A DNA stretch of 57,824 nucleotides, from positions 1-57,824 of the forward strand of contig NZ_CABFVH010000035.1 in the NCBI RefSeq assembly GCF_902141855.1, written 5' to 3'. Source of the stretch: Methylobacterium dankookense. Its GTDB lineage: Bacteria > Pseudomonadota > Alphaproteobacteria > Rhizobiales > Beijerinckiaceae. Positions within the stretch are counted from its first letter, which is position 1. Each line of letters starts with the position of its first letter. Below, piece after piece: positions 7,579 to 14,843 of the stretch. Under the pieces are notes generated by a model. It had not been told where the DNA came from. It saw nothing but the letters and a program-made list of their open reading frames with translations, and searched no databases. The translations under genes and the position numbers were made by a program.

Positions 7579-8537
7579 GCCTTCAGGATCGCCTGCCCCC
7601 CGTTCTGCGGAGCCTGCGCCTGCCGGTGGTCGCCGCGCCGATGTTCATCGTCTCGGGGCCGGAACTGGTGATCGCGCAATGCCTCGCGGGCGTGGTCGGG
7701 TCCTTCCCGGCCCTCAACGCCCGCGCGCCCGACACCCTCGACGGCTGGCTGAGCCGGATCGAGGCGGCGCTGGCCGAGGCCCGCGCCGCCGACCCGGAGC
7801 GGGTGATCGCGCCGTTCGCCGTCAACCAGATCGTGCACGCCTCGAACGACCGTCTCTCCGAGGACGTCGCCACCTGCGCCGCGCACCGGGTGCCGATCGT
7901 GATCACCTCGCTCCGGGCGCCCGACGCCGTAGTCGGCCCGGTCCACGCCTATGGCGGCCTCGTCTTCCACGACGTCACCACGGTCCGCCACGCCGAGAAG
8001 GCGCTGGAGGCCGGGGTCGACGGGCTGATCCTGGTCTGCGCCGGGGCCGGGGGCCATGCCGGGGCCCTGAGCCCCTTCGCCCTCGTCGGCGAGGTGCGCC
8101 GCTTCTACGATGGGCCGCTGATCCTGTCGGGGGCGATCACCTCGGGCTCGGCGATCCTCGCCGCGCAGGCGATGGGAGCGGACCTCGCCTATATGGGCAC
8201 CCGCTTCATCGCGACCGAGGAGGCGCGGGCCGCGCCCGGCTACAAGGCGATGATCGCGGATTCGGCCGCCGCCGACATCGTCTACACGCCCTTCTTCACC
8301 GGCGTGCCCGGCAACTATCTCAGCCCCAGCATCCGCGCCGCCGGCCTCGACCCGGACGCGCTGCCGGAGCAGGGCAAGGACGCGATGAGCTTCGCCAGCG
8401 GTCGGTCCAAGCCCTGGCGCGACGTCTGGGGCGCGGGGCAGGGGGTCGGCACCATCGCGGACGTGCCGGCGACCGCCCTGCTCGTGGCGCGGCTGGCGGA
8501 GGAATACGCGGCGGCGCGGGCGCGGCTCGCGGAATAA
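7575..8537 (+). CDS. Nitronate monooxygenase family flavoprotein (2-nitropropane dioxygenase-like)
   Basis: A 320-residue TIM-barrel flavoprotein of the NMO/2-nitropropane dioxygenase family, expected to bind FMN and oxidise alkyl nitronates such as propionate 3-nitronate. Family signs are PVVAAPMFIVSGPELVIAQ at the N-terminus, the catalytic-loop glycine/histidine motif CAGAGGHAG near 155-163, and the FMN phosphate segment ILSGAITSG and MGADLAYMGTRFIAT near 178-215. It overlaps livF by four bases and is the last gene of the importer operon. Linkage suggests the imported compound or a by-product is its substrate, which is inference. Related barrels also act as enoyl reductases or IMP dehydrogenase-like proteins. 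Confidence 0.87.
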   Translation: MSLQDRLPPVLRSLRLPVVAAPMFIVSGPELVIAQCLAGVVGSFPALNARAPDTLDGWLSRIEAALAEARAADPERVIAPFAVNQIVHASNDRLSEDVATCAAHRVPIVITSLRAPDAVVGPVHAYGGLVFHDVTTVRHAEKALEAGVDGLILVCAGAGGHAGALSPFALVGEVRRFYDGPLILSGAITSGSAILAAQAMGADLAYMGTRFIATEEARAAPGYKAMIADSAAADIVYTPFFTGVPGNYLSPSIRAAGLDPDALPEQGKDAMSFASGRSKPWRDVWGAGQGVGTIADVPATALLVARLAEEYAAARARLAE

Positions 8538-8560
8538 GGCGCCGGCCCCTCAAGAGCGCT

Positions 8561-8806
8561 CTACGGTAGTACGGCCCCGCGGGCCGGGTCCACGGCGCGG
8601 AGATTGGCCTCGATCCAGCGCGGCGAGAGGATGTCGCCGCGCTCGGTCACGATCCAGGTCTGGACGTTGCCTTCGTCGAGGGCCGCGGCGGCGGCCTTCA
8701 GGGCCTCGCGCACCGAGGCGTAGGGGCGGCTCCGCGCCGTGCGGGCGGGGGTCGATCGCGGCCAGATCGTCAGATCCGCCGCCTGATCGAAATCGTTGCA
8801 GGTCAT
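8561..8806 (-). CDS. Hypothetical small protein (81 aa)
   Basis: An 81-residue unrecognised protein. Its C-terminal half reads VREALKAAAAALDEGNVQTWIVTERGDILSPRWIEANLRAV: a helix followed by a compact strand-turn-strand (WIVTERGDILSP), a pattern seen in small conserved proteins of Methylobacterium. No signal peptide or membrane segment is visible. A longer in-frame extension upstream has no family support, so ATG 8806 is used. It lies convergent to the nitronate monooxygenase gene. A GGAACC-type inverted repeat 48 bases upstream may be a stress promoter. Confidence 0.55.
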   Translation of the reverse strand: MTCNDFDQAADLTIWPRSTPARTARSRPYASVREALKAAAAALDEGNVQTWIVTERGDILSPRWIEANLRAVDPARGAVLP

Positions 8807-8853
8807 GGTCGGCTCACCGTTCCGAGGCCGGCCGTCAGGCCCGGCCGACAGGT

Positions 8854-8882
8854 GGAACCGGCCCGCGTGGGCGGCCGGTTCC
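8854..8882 (-). promoter_or_regulatory. Inverted repeat with EcfG-like promoter elements
   Basis: GGAACCGGCC at 8854-8863 and GGCCGGTTCC at 8873-8882 form a perfect 10-bp inverted repeat. Each strand therefore shows GGAAC followed about 19 bases later by GTT, resembling the alphaproteobacterial general-stress sigma factor EcfG promoter (GGAAC, 16-19 bases, GTT). On the minus strand it would place a start site about 40 bases upstream of the 81-aa gene. The symmetry alone could equally reflect an operator or a stem-loop. Confidence 0.3.
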
Positions 8883-9137
8883 GCAGCGTCTTGTTGGGCG
8901 CGAGCCGTCTCGCGGGCGCGCCGAATCGCTACCAAGGCGGGCATGCCCCGGCGCGAGACTCCTGTAGCGGAGGCGCATGGCCGGTATTTGACACTCCGCG
9001 GATTCCGGCCGCGCCGGGCCGTTCCGGGAGCTTTCGCCGCCGGCCGGCGGCGGAAGGGTCTTGCGTCGCGGGTCAACGCGAGGCGCGCACCGATGTTCGC
9101 GGCGGGATCGACGTGACGGCGGGGAGGCTGATGGAAG

Positions 9138-9164
9138 GAAAGCCCGAGCGCGATCGGCTCGGGC
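9138..9164 (-). terminator. Rho-independent terminator after serA
   Basis: On the minus strand, stem GCCCGAGC/GCTCGGGC (plus 9142-9149 and 9157-9164, 7-base loop) is followed by TTTCCTT (complement of 9135-9141). It lies 16 bases beyond the serA stop. Confidence 0.75.
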
Positions 9165-9179
9165 CTCTCAGGGTGCCGC

Positions 9180-10442
9180 TCAGCGGCGCTCGTAGAGGAG
9201 GCGGGCGCGGATGGTGCCGTCGAGGGCGCGGATCTGCTCCAGCAGCACCTCGGCATCGGCGCTGCTGGCATCCGTCTCCAGCACCACGTAACCGACCTCG
9301 CCGTCGGTCTGGTAGAACTGCGCGGCGATGTTGACGCCCGAGCGCGCGAAGACCTCGTTGAGGCGGCCCAGCATGCCCGGCAGATTGCGCTGCACGTGGA
9401 TGAAGCGCGTCCCCGTGGGCCGGGCCGGGAGCTGCACCTGCGGGAAGTTCACCGCGCCGATGGTGGATCCGATATCGGAATAGTCGACGAGCTTGCGCGC
9501 GACCTCGGAGCCGATGCGCTCCTGAGCCTCCTCGGTCGAGCCGCCGATATGCGGGGTCAGGATGACGTTGTTCAGGCCCTGGAGCGGCGTGACGAAGCGC
9601 TCCTGGTTCGAGCCGGGCTCCTTCGGGAAGACGTCGACCGCCGCGCCGGCGAGATGCCCGTCACGGAGCGCCGCGGCCAGCGCGTCGAGGTCCACGACGG
9701 TGCCGCGGGCGTTGTTGATCAGATAGGCGCCCTTCTTCATCTGCGCGATCTCGGCCGCGCCGATCATGTTGGCGGTGGCCTCGGTCTCGGGCACGTGGAG
9801 CGAGACCACGTCGCTCTGTGCCAGAAGCTCGGCCAGGCTCTCGGTGGGTTCGGTATTGCCGTGGCGCAGGCGGTCGGTGTGATCGTAGAAGATCACCCGC
9901 ATGCCCATGGCCTCGGCGAGCGTCGAGAGCTGCGTGCCGATATTGCCGTAGCCGACGATGCCGAGCGTCTTGCCGCGCACCTCCACCGAGCCGGTGGCCG
10001 ACTTGTCCCACTCGCCCGCATGCGCACCGACCGAGCGCGGCGTGATCCGGCGCAGCAGCATCACGATCTCGCCGATGACGAGCTCTGCCACCGAGCGGGT
10101 GTTGGAGAAGGGCGCGTTGAAGACCGGGATGCCGCGGTGGCGCGCCGCGCCGAGATCGACCTGATTCGTACCGACCGAGAAGCAGCCGACGGCGAGCAGC
10201 CGGTCGGCCGCCGCGAAGGCCGTCTCGTCGAGCTGGGTGCGCGAGCGGATGCCGAGGATGTGCACGCCCTTGAGCGCCTCGTGCAGGGCCTCGCGGTCGA
10301 GCGCCTTCGGCAGGCGCACGAGGTTGGTGTAGCCCGCGCCCTGCATCAGCGCGACCGCGCTGTCGTTGATGCCCTCCAGCAGGAGGACCCGGATCTTGTC
10401 CTTGGGAAGCGACAGCTTCTCGGCGGCGGTCTCGGGAATCAT
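9180..10442 (-). CDS. serA: D-3-phosphoglycerate dehydrogenase
   Basis: A 420-residue SerA, which oxidises 3-phosphoglycerate to 3-phosphohydroxypyruvate as the first step of serine synthesis. The length and layout fit the E. coli-type enzyme: catalytic domain, NAD Rossmann motif GIVGYGNIGTQ (about 155-165), the arginine/glutamate/histidine active-site segments (NNARGTVVD, VDVFPKEPGS, LTPHIGGST), then a single C-terminal ACT domain (about 345-420, FIHVQRNLPGMLGRLNEVF) for serine feedback. ATG 10442 is used; an upstream ATG would add 29 unconserved residues. A small hairpin (10459-10483) lies just upstream in its leader. In methylotrophs the enzyme also links to serine-cycle metabolism. Confidence 0.94.
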   Translation of the reverse strand: MIPETAAEKLSLPKDKIRVLLLEGINDSAVALMQGAGYTNLVRLPKALDREALHEALKGVHILGIRSRTQLDETAFAAADRLLAVGCFSVGTNQVDLGAARHRGIPVFNAPFSNTRSVAELVIGEIVMLLRRITPRSVGAHAGEWDKSATGSVEVRGKTLGIVGYGNIGTQLSTLAEAMGMRVIFYDHTDRLRHGNTEPTESLAELLAQSDVVSLHVPETEATANMIGAAEIAQMKKGAYLINNARGTVVDLDALAAALRDGHLAGAAVDVFPKEPGSNQERFVTPLQGLNNVILTPHIGGSTEEAQERIGSEVARKLVDYSDIGSTIGAVNFPQVQLPARPTGTRFIHVQRNLPGMLGRLNEVFARSGVNIAAQFYQTDGEVGYVVLETDASSADAEVLLEQIRALDGTIRARLLYERR

Positions 10443-10786
10443 CGCTGGACGTCTCGTCACGCCGCCATGGGGCAGGGCGGCGTCAGGGAAGGGAATCGGG
10501 CCGCACCGATAGGAGTGGTGGCCCCGCAACGCAACATCGACCGCGCGGGCCAGCCCTGCGCGAAGCGCCTCGACGGCGGAAGATCGTGTCCGGACGGGAT
10601 CGTCCTGCCGCGATCGCTCGCCATTTGAGGAGAACGTTCTCTCTGTCGTCCCGTGGGCCGCCCGGGCCCATCATGGCCCACCTCGGGATCCGCCGGGAGT
10701 CCCTTTGCCTCGCCCTTGCCCCGCGCTCCCGCCCAGGCGTACACGCGAGGACCAGAGCGCCTTCGAGGGCCCGAGGAGACTTCCCG
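10443..10786. other. Divergent intergenic region serA / metY
   Basis: A 344-base gap holding the promoters of serA (minus) and metY (plus). A hairpin ACGCCGCC/GGCGGCGT (10459-10466 and 10476-10483) lies in the serA leader. I searched by eye for a SAM-II or related riboswitch before the sulfhydrylase gene and saw no convincing match. No coding frame is supported. Confidence 0.55.
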
Positions 10787-12067
10787 ATGAGCGACCGGCA
10801 GCCCGGCTTCAACACCCTGGCGATCCATGCGGGCGCCGCGCCCGACGCGACCACGGGCGCGCGGGCCACGCCGATCTACCAGACCACGAGCTTCGTCTTC
10901 GACGACGTGGACCACGCCGCCTCGCTGTTCGGGCTGCAGGCCTTCGGCAACATCTACTCGCGCATCACCAACCCGACCAATGCCGTGCTGGAGGAGCGCA
11001 TCGCGGCGCTCGAGGGCGGCACCGCGGCGGTGGCGGTGGCCTCGGGCCACGCGGCCGAGTTCCTGACCATGCACGCCCTGATGCAGCCGGGCGACCAGTT
11101 CGTGGCGGCGAACAAGCTCTACGGCGGCTCGATCAACCAGTTCAACCATTCCTACAAGAATTTCGGCTGGGAGGTGGCCTGGGCCGACACCGACGACCCG
11201 GCCTCCTTCGAGGCGGCGATCACCCCCCGCACCAAGGCGATCTTCTGCGAGTCGATCGCCAATCCCGGCGGCGTGATCACCGACATCGCGGCCCTGTCGG
11301 CCATCGCGAAGCGCCACAACATCCCGCTCATCGTCGACAACACGATGGCGACGCCGTACCTGATCCGGCCCTTCGAGCACGGGGCCGACATCGTCGTGCA
11401 CTCGGCCACCAAGTTCCTCGGCGGCCACGGCAACTCGATCGGCGGCCTCATCGTCGACGGCGGCTCGTTCAACTGGGCGGGCGACGCGCGCTACCCGATG
11501 CTGAGCCAGCCGCGGCCGGAATATTCCGGCATGGTGCTCTCCGAGACCTTCGGCAATTTCGGCTTCGCCATCGCCGTGCGAGTGCTGGGTTTGCGCGACC
11601 TCGGGCCGGCGCTCTCGCCCTTCAACGCCTTCCTGATCCTCAACGGCATCGAGACCCTGCCGCTCAGGATGCAGCGCCACTCCGACAACGCGCTCACGGT
11701 GGCGACCTTCCTGGCGCAGCACCCGGAGGTGTGCTGGGTGAGCTATCCGGGCCTCCCGAGCGACCGCTACCACCAGCTCGCCCAGCGCTACACCCCGAAG
11801 GGGGCCGGCGCCGTGTTCACCTTCGGCCTGAGGGGCGGCTACGACGCGGGCGTGAAGCTCGTCTCCAACCTCCAGCTCTTCTCGCACCTCGCCAATATCG
11901 GTGACACGCGCTCGCTGGTCATCCACCCGGCCTCGACCACGCACCGTCAGCTCACCGACGCGCAGAAGAGCGCCGCGGGCGCCGGGCCGGAGGTGGTGCG
12001 CCTCTCGATCGGCCTGGAGGACCCGGCCGACCTGATCGAGGATCTCGACGCGGCCCTGCGCAGCTGA
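10787..12067 (+). CDS. metY: O-acetylhomoserine aminocarboxypropyltransferase (sulfhydrylase)
   Basis: A 426-residue PLP enzyme of the Cys/Met metabolism family that makes homocysteine (or methionine) directly from O-acetylhomoserine and sulfide (or methanethiol). The PLP lysine is K209 in HSATKFLGGHG, preceded by the family aspartate in LIVDNTMATP. The start GFNTLAIHAGAAPD with TGARATPIYQTTSFVF, and the closing SLVIHPASTTHRQL with VRLSIGLED, are the O-acetylhomoserine sulfhydrylase subtype. ATG 10787 follows GAGGAGA (10773-10779). MetZ-type O-succinyl enzymes are a less likely alternative. Confidence 0.9.
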   Translation: MSDRQPGFNTLAIHAGAAPDATTGARATPIYQTTSFVFDDVDHAASLFGLQAFGNIYSRITNPTNAVLEERIAALEGGTAAVAVASGHAAEFLTMHALMQPGDQFVAANKLYGGSINQFNHSYKNFGWEVAWADTDDPASFEAAITPRTKAIFCESIANPGGVITDIAALSAIAKRHNIPLIVDNTMATPYLIRPFEHGADIVVHSATKFLGGHGNSIGGLIVDGGSFNWAGDARYPMLSQPRPEYSGMVLSETFGNFGFAIAVRVLGLRDLGPALSPFNAFLILNGIETLPLRMQRHSDNALTVATFLAQHPEVCWVSYPGLPSDRYHQLAQRYTPKGAGAVFTFGLRGGYDAGVKLVSNLQLFSHLANIGDTRSLVIHPASTTHRQLTDAQKSAAGAGPEVVRLSIGLEDPADLIEDLDAALRS

Positions 12068-12128
12068 GGCGGCGCCCGACCCGGCTGCGGCAAACGGACC
12101 CGCGGCCGGATCGCGGCCCGCGAATCGG

Positions 12129-12154
12129 GGAACATGGCCCAGCCCCCGCGGTAG
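12129..12154 (+). promoter_or_regulatory. Candidate EcfG-type stress promoter for the Mn-catalase gene
   Basis: GGAAC at 12129-12133 is followed after 17 bases by GTAG at 12151-12154. This is close to the EcfG consensus (GGAAC, 16-19 bases, GTT), with one mismatch in the -10. It lies about 40 bases upstream of the manganese catalase start, a gene class often in the general stress regulon. Confidence 0.35.
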
Positions 12155-12194
12155 CCCTGACGGCATCCCCGTGCCGCTCAGGAGGGCTATCCCG

Positions 12195-13109
12195 ATGTTC
12201 ATGAGGCTCGACCGTCTCCAGGCCGAACTGCCGACGCCGAAGAAACCCGACCCGAACGCCGCTGCCGCGCTGCAGGAACTGCTCGGCGGCAAGTATGGCG
12301 AGATGTCGACGCTCGGGAACTATATGTTCCAGAGCTTCAATTTCCGCAACAAGACCAAACTTCGTCCGTTCTATAGCCTGGTGTCGAGCATCTTCACCGA
12401 GGAACTCGGCCATGTCGAGCTGGTCTCGACGGGCGTGGCCATGCTCAACAACGGCCCGGGCGACGACACCGAGAATGTCGACGTCTCGAAGGCGCCCTTC
12501 CACGACATGCAGGACGTCCGGCTCGCCGGGGCGTTCTTCTCGCAGGGCGGCGGCGCGACCCCGGTGAACTCAAACGCCCAGTCGTGGAACGTCGACATGG
12601 TGACGACCACGGGCAACCTGATCATCGACCTCCTGCACAACTTCCATCTCGAATGCGGCGCCCGCCTGCACAAGCTGCGCGTCTACGAGACCCTGACGGA
12701 CCCGACCGGCCGCGAGGTCTGCGGCTACCTGCTGGTGCGCGGCTCGGTCCATGCCCATGCCTACGCCCTGGCGATCAAGAAGCTCACCGGCGTCGAGATC
12801 GAGAAGATGCTCCCCACGCCGAACATCGTGCTCGACAAGATCCCGGAATGTCAGAAGTACCTGCAGGAGGGTTCGCACCGCCGGCTCTACACCTTCGGCT
12901 CGCCGGACTATCCTGAGATGGCAGGCGTCTGGTCGAACGACGAGGTGGCGCTGCCGGGCGACCCGCCGGGCAATCTCGAGATCGTCGACGGGGCGCCGGA
13001 GGGCGGCAAGATGGCCGAGCTCGACGGCAATTACGGCGCCTTCGCGCCGGACTACGCGCCGCAGGAGATCTTCGAGATCGCGAGCAAGCTCTACCAGAAG
13101 AGCCGCTGA
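12195..13109 (+). CDS. Manganese catalase family protein
   Basis: A 304-residue non-heme di-manganese catalase that dismutates hydrogen peroxide. All five expected metal ligands are present in family order: E36 (KYGEMSTLGNYMFQ), E70 and H73 (FTEELGHVELV), E153 (NFHLECGARLHK) and H186 (RGSVHAHAYA). The ATG at 12195 is chosen because AGGAGGG lies at 12180-12186; an upstream GTG would include the ribosome-binding site. The length matches the longer Mn-catalase branch of proteobacteria. It stands alone between metY and the convergent nitrate-type importer genes, and may be under stress control. Confidence 0.92.
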   Translation: MFMRLDRLQAELPTPKKPDPNAAAALQELLGGKYGEMSTLGNYMFQSFNFRNKTKLRPFYSLVSSIFTEELGHVELVSTGVAMLNNGPGDDTENVDVSKAPFHDMQDVRLAGAFFSQGGGATPVNSNAQSWNVDMVTTTGNLIIDLLHNFHLECGARLHKLRVYETLTDPTGREVCGYLLVRGSVHAHAYALAIKKLTGVEIEKMLPTPNIVLDKIPECQKYLQEGSHRRLYTFGSPDYPEMAGVWSNDEVALPGDPPGNLEIVDGAPEGGKMAELDGNYGAFAPDYAPQEIFEIASKLYQKSR

Positions 13110-13124
13110 GGCGGCTCCGCCGGA

Positions 13125-13148
13125 GCGCGGGCGGTTCCCCGCCCGCGC
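13125..13148. terminator. Hairpin between convergent Mn-catalase and nrt-type genes
   Basis: GCGCGGGC (13125-13132) pairs with GCCCGCGC (13141-13148) across an 8-base loop in the 49-base convergent gap. It lacks a T-run on either side, so termination by it is only possible. Confidence 0.4.
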
Positions 13149-13158
13149 CGCGTGGGTA

Positions 13159-13962
13159 TCAGGCGGCCAGCGCCGGCTTCGCGTGGCGGGCGTAGAGGAA
13201 TTCCAGCACCTCGGCCCGGCAATGGACGTAGGTCTGATCCTCCACAAGGTCGAGGCGCTTGCGCGGCCGGGCGAGCGGCACGGGCAGGATCTCGCCGATC
13301 GTGGCGGAGGGCCCGTTCGTCATCATCACGATGCGGTCGGACAGAAGCACCGCCTCGTCCACGTCGTGCGTGATCATGATGACGGTGTTCCGCAGCCGGA
13401 CCTGGATCTCCATGAGCTGGTCCTGGAGATGGGCGCGGGTCAGGGCGTCCAGCGCCCCGAATGGCTCGTCCATCAGGAGCACGGTCGGCTCCATGGCGAG
13501 CGCCCGGGCGATGCCGACGCGCTGCTTCATGCCGCCCGAGATCTCGTTCGGGCGCTTGTCGGCCGCGTGCGTCATGTTCACGAGCGCCAGGTTGTGCTCG
13601 ACCCAGGCCGCGCGCTCGGGGCGCGACTTCCGCTTCGCCAGCACCTTGTCGACGGCGAGCGCCACGTTCTCGCGCACCGTCAGCCAGGGCAGGAGCGAGT
13701 GGTTCTGGAACACCACGGCGCGCTCGGGACCAGGGCTCGACACCTCCTTGCCGTCGAGCAGCACGACGCCCGTGGAGGCCTTGAGCAGCCCGGCGACGAT
13801 GTTGAGCACCGTCGACTTGCCGCAGCCCGAATGGCCGATGATCGAGACGAACTCGCCCTTGGCGAGCTTGAGGTTCACGTCGCGCAAGACCTCCGTGGTC
13901 TTGCCGCCGCGGGTGAAGCTGATGCCGACCTGCGAGAGGTCGAGATGGGCCGGAGCCTTCAT
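13159..13962 (-). CDS. Nitrate/sulfonate-type ABC transporter ATP-binding protein
   Basis: A 267-residue ATPase of the NrtD/SsuB/TauB group: Walker A GHSGCGKST (43-51), Q-loop VVFQNHSLLPWLTVRENV, signature ISGGMKQRVGIARAL, Walker B LLMDEPFGALDALTR, and switch MITHDVDEAVLLSDRIV. SVVFQNHSLLPW and EPFGALDALTR are typical of the nitrate/taurine importers. It is the third gene of a three-gene minus-strand operon with a periplasmic nitrate-type binding protein and a permease. No fused NrtA-like domain is present, unlike cyanobacterial NrtC. Confidence 0.9.
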   Translation of the reverse strand: MKAPAHLDLSQVGISFTRGGKTTEVLRDVNLKLAKGEFVSIIGHSGCGKSTVLNIVAGLLKASTGVVLLDGKEVSSPGPERAVVFQNHSLLPWLTVRENVALAVDKVLAKRKSRPERAAWVEHNLALVNMTHAADKRPNEISGGMKQRVGIARALAMEPTVLLMDEPFGALDALTRAHLQDQLMEIQVRLRNTVIMITHDVDEAVLLSDRIVMMTNGPSATIGEILPVPLARPRKRLDLVEDQTYVHCRAEVLEFLYARHAKPALAA

Positions 13963-13973
13963 GCTGACCTCCC

Positions 13974-14843
13974 TCAAGCTGCGCTGGTGCCGCGGGTGAC
14001 GAGCGCCCCGAGAGCGGCCACCAGACGGTCGAGGATGAAGCCGATCACGCCGACATAGACGAGCGCGACGATGATCTCGGCGATGTGCGACGAGTTCCAG
14101 GCGTCCCAGATGAAGAAGCCGATCCCGACGCCGCCGATCAGCATCTCGGCCGCGACGATCGCCAGCCAGGACAGGCCGACGCCGATCCGCAGGCCGGTGA
14201 AGATGTAGGGCGCCGCCGACGGCAGCATGATCTTCCAGAAGAACTCGACCGGGTTCAGCCTGATGACGGCCGCGACGTTGCGATAATCCTGCGGTATGTT
14301 GCGGATGCCGACCGCGGTGTTGATGATGATCGGCCAGATCGAGGTGATGAATATCACGAAGATCGCCGAGGGCTGGCCGTCGCGGAAGGCGGCGAGCGAG
14401 AGCGGCAGCCAGGCGAGCGGCGGGATCGTGCGCAGCACCTGGAAGATCGGATCGAGCCCGCGCATTGCCCAGTCCGACTGGCCCACCAGGGTGCCGAGCA
14501 GCACGCCGACCACGACCGCGAGGAAGAAGCCGAGCGCCACGCGCTGGAGGCTCGCGAAGATATGCCAGAACAGGCCCTTGTCGGTGCCGCCGTTGTCGAA
14601 GAACGGGTCCGCGATGATCGGCCACGCCTCCGACAGCACCCGCGAGGGCGGGGGCAGGCCGGCGGTGGGACGCGAGCAGGCGACCTCCCAGAACAGCAGG
14701 AAAGCCGCGAGCACGACGAGAGGCGGGATCACCCGCGCGGCGAAGGCCTTGAGGCCCTTGGCCGTGACGCGGGGCAGGCGGCGCGCCTTCACGGCGGCGG
14801 CGTCGCGCCCCGCCGTGCCGAGGGAGACGGTGACGGAGGCCAT
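13974..14843 (-). CDS. ntrB: Nitrate-type ABC transporter permease
   Basis: A 289-residue permease of the NtrB/SsuC class. After a cytoplasmic tail of about 35 residues there are about six membrane segments. The cytoplasmic coupling (EAA) region is DYRNVAAVIRLNPVEFFWKIMLPSAAPYIFTGLRIG (about 180-215), typical of nitrate importers. The ATG shares one base with the stop of the binding-protein gene (TGATG), so translation is coupled. It should form the membrane channel for the downstream ATPase. Confidence 0.9.
   Translation of the reverse strand: MASVTVSLGTAGRDAAAVKARRLPRVTAKGLKAFAARVIPPLVVLAAFLLFWEVACSRPTAGLPPPSRVLSEAWPIIADPFFDNGGTDKGLFWHIFASLQRVALGFFLAVVVGVLLGTLVGQSDWAMRGLDPIFQVLRTIPPLAWLPLSLAAFRDGQPSAIFVIFITSIWPIIINTAVGIRNIPQDYRNVAAVIRLNPVEFFWKIMLPSAAPYIFTGLRIGVGLSWLAIVAAEMLIGGVGIGFFIWDAWNSSHIAEIIVALVYVGVIGFILDRLVAALGALVTRGTSAA

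Larger units (their letters stand above)
8807..9179. other. Intergenic region between the 81-aa gene and serA
   Basis: A 373-base stretch. It holds an inverted repeat with GGAACC ends (8854-8882), a perfect GC palindrome CGCCGCCGG/CCGGCGGCG near 9035-9052, and the serA terminator (9138-9164). No convincing gene is seen; short open frames here are unsupported by any family pattern. Confidence 0.6.

Noticed and set aside
10570..10786. SAM-II or other SAM riboswitch before metY
   Set aside because: No recognisable conserved core or pseudoknot pairing could be found by eye.
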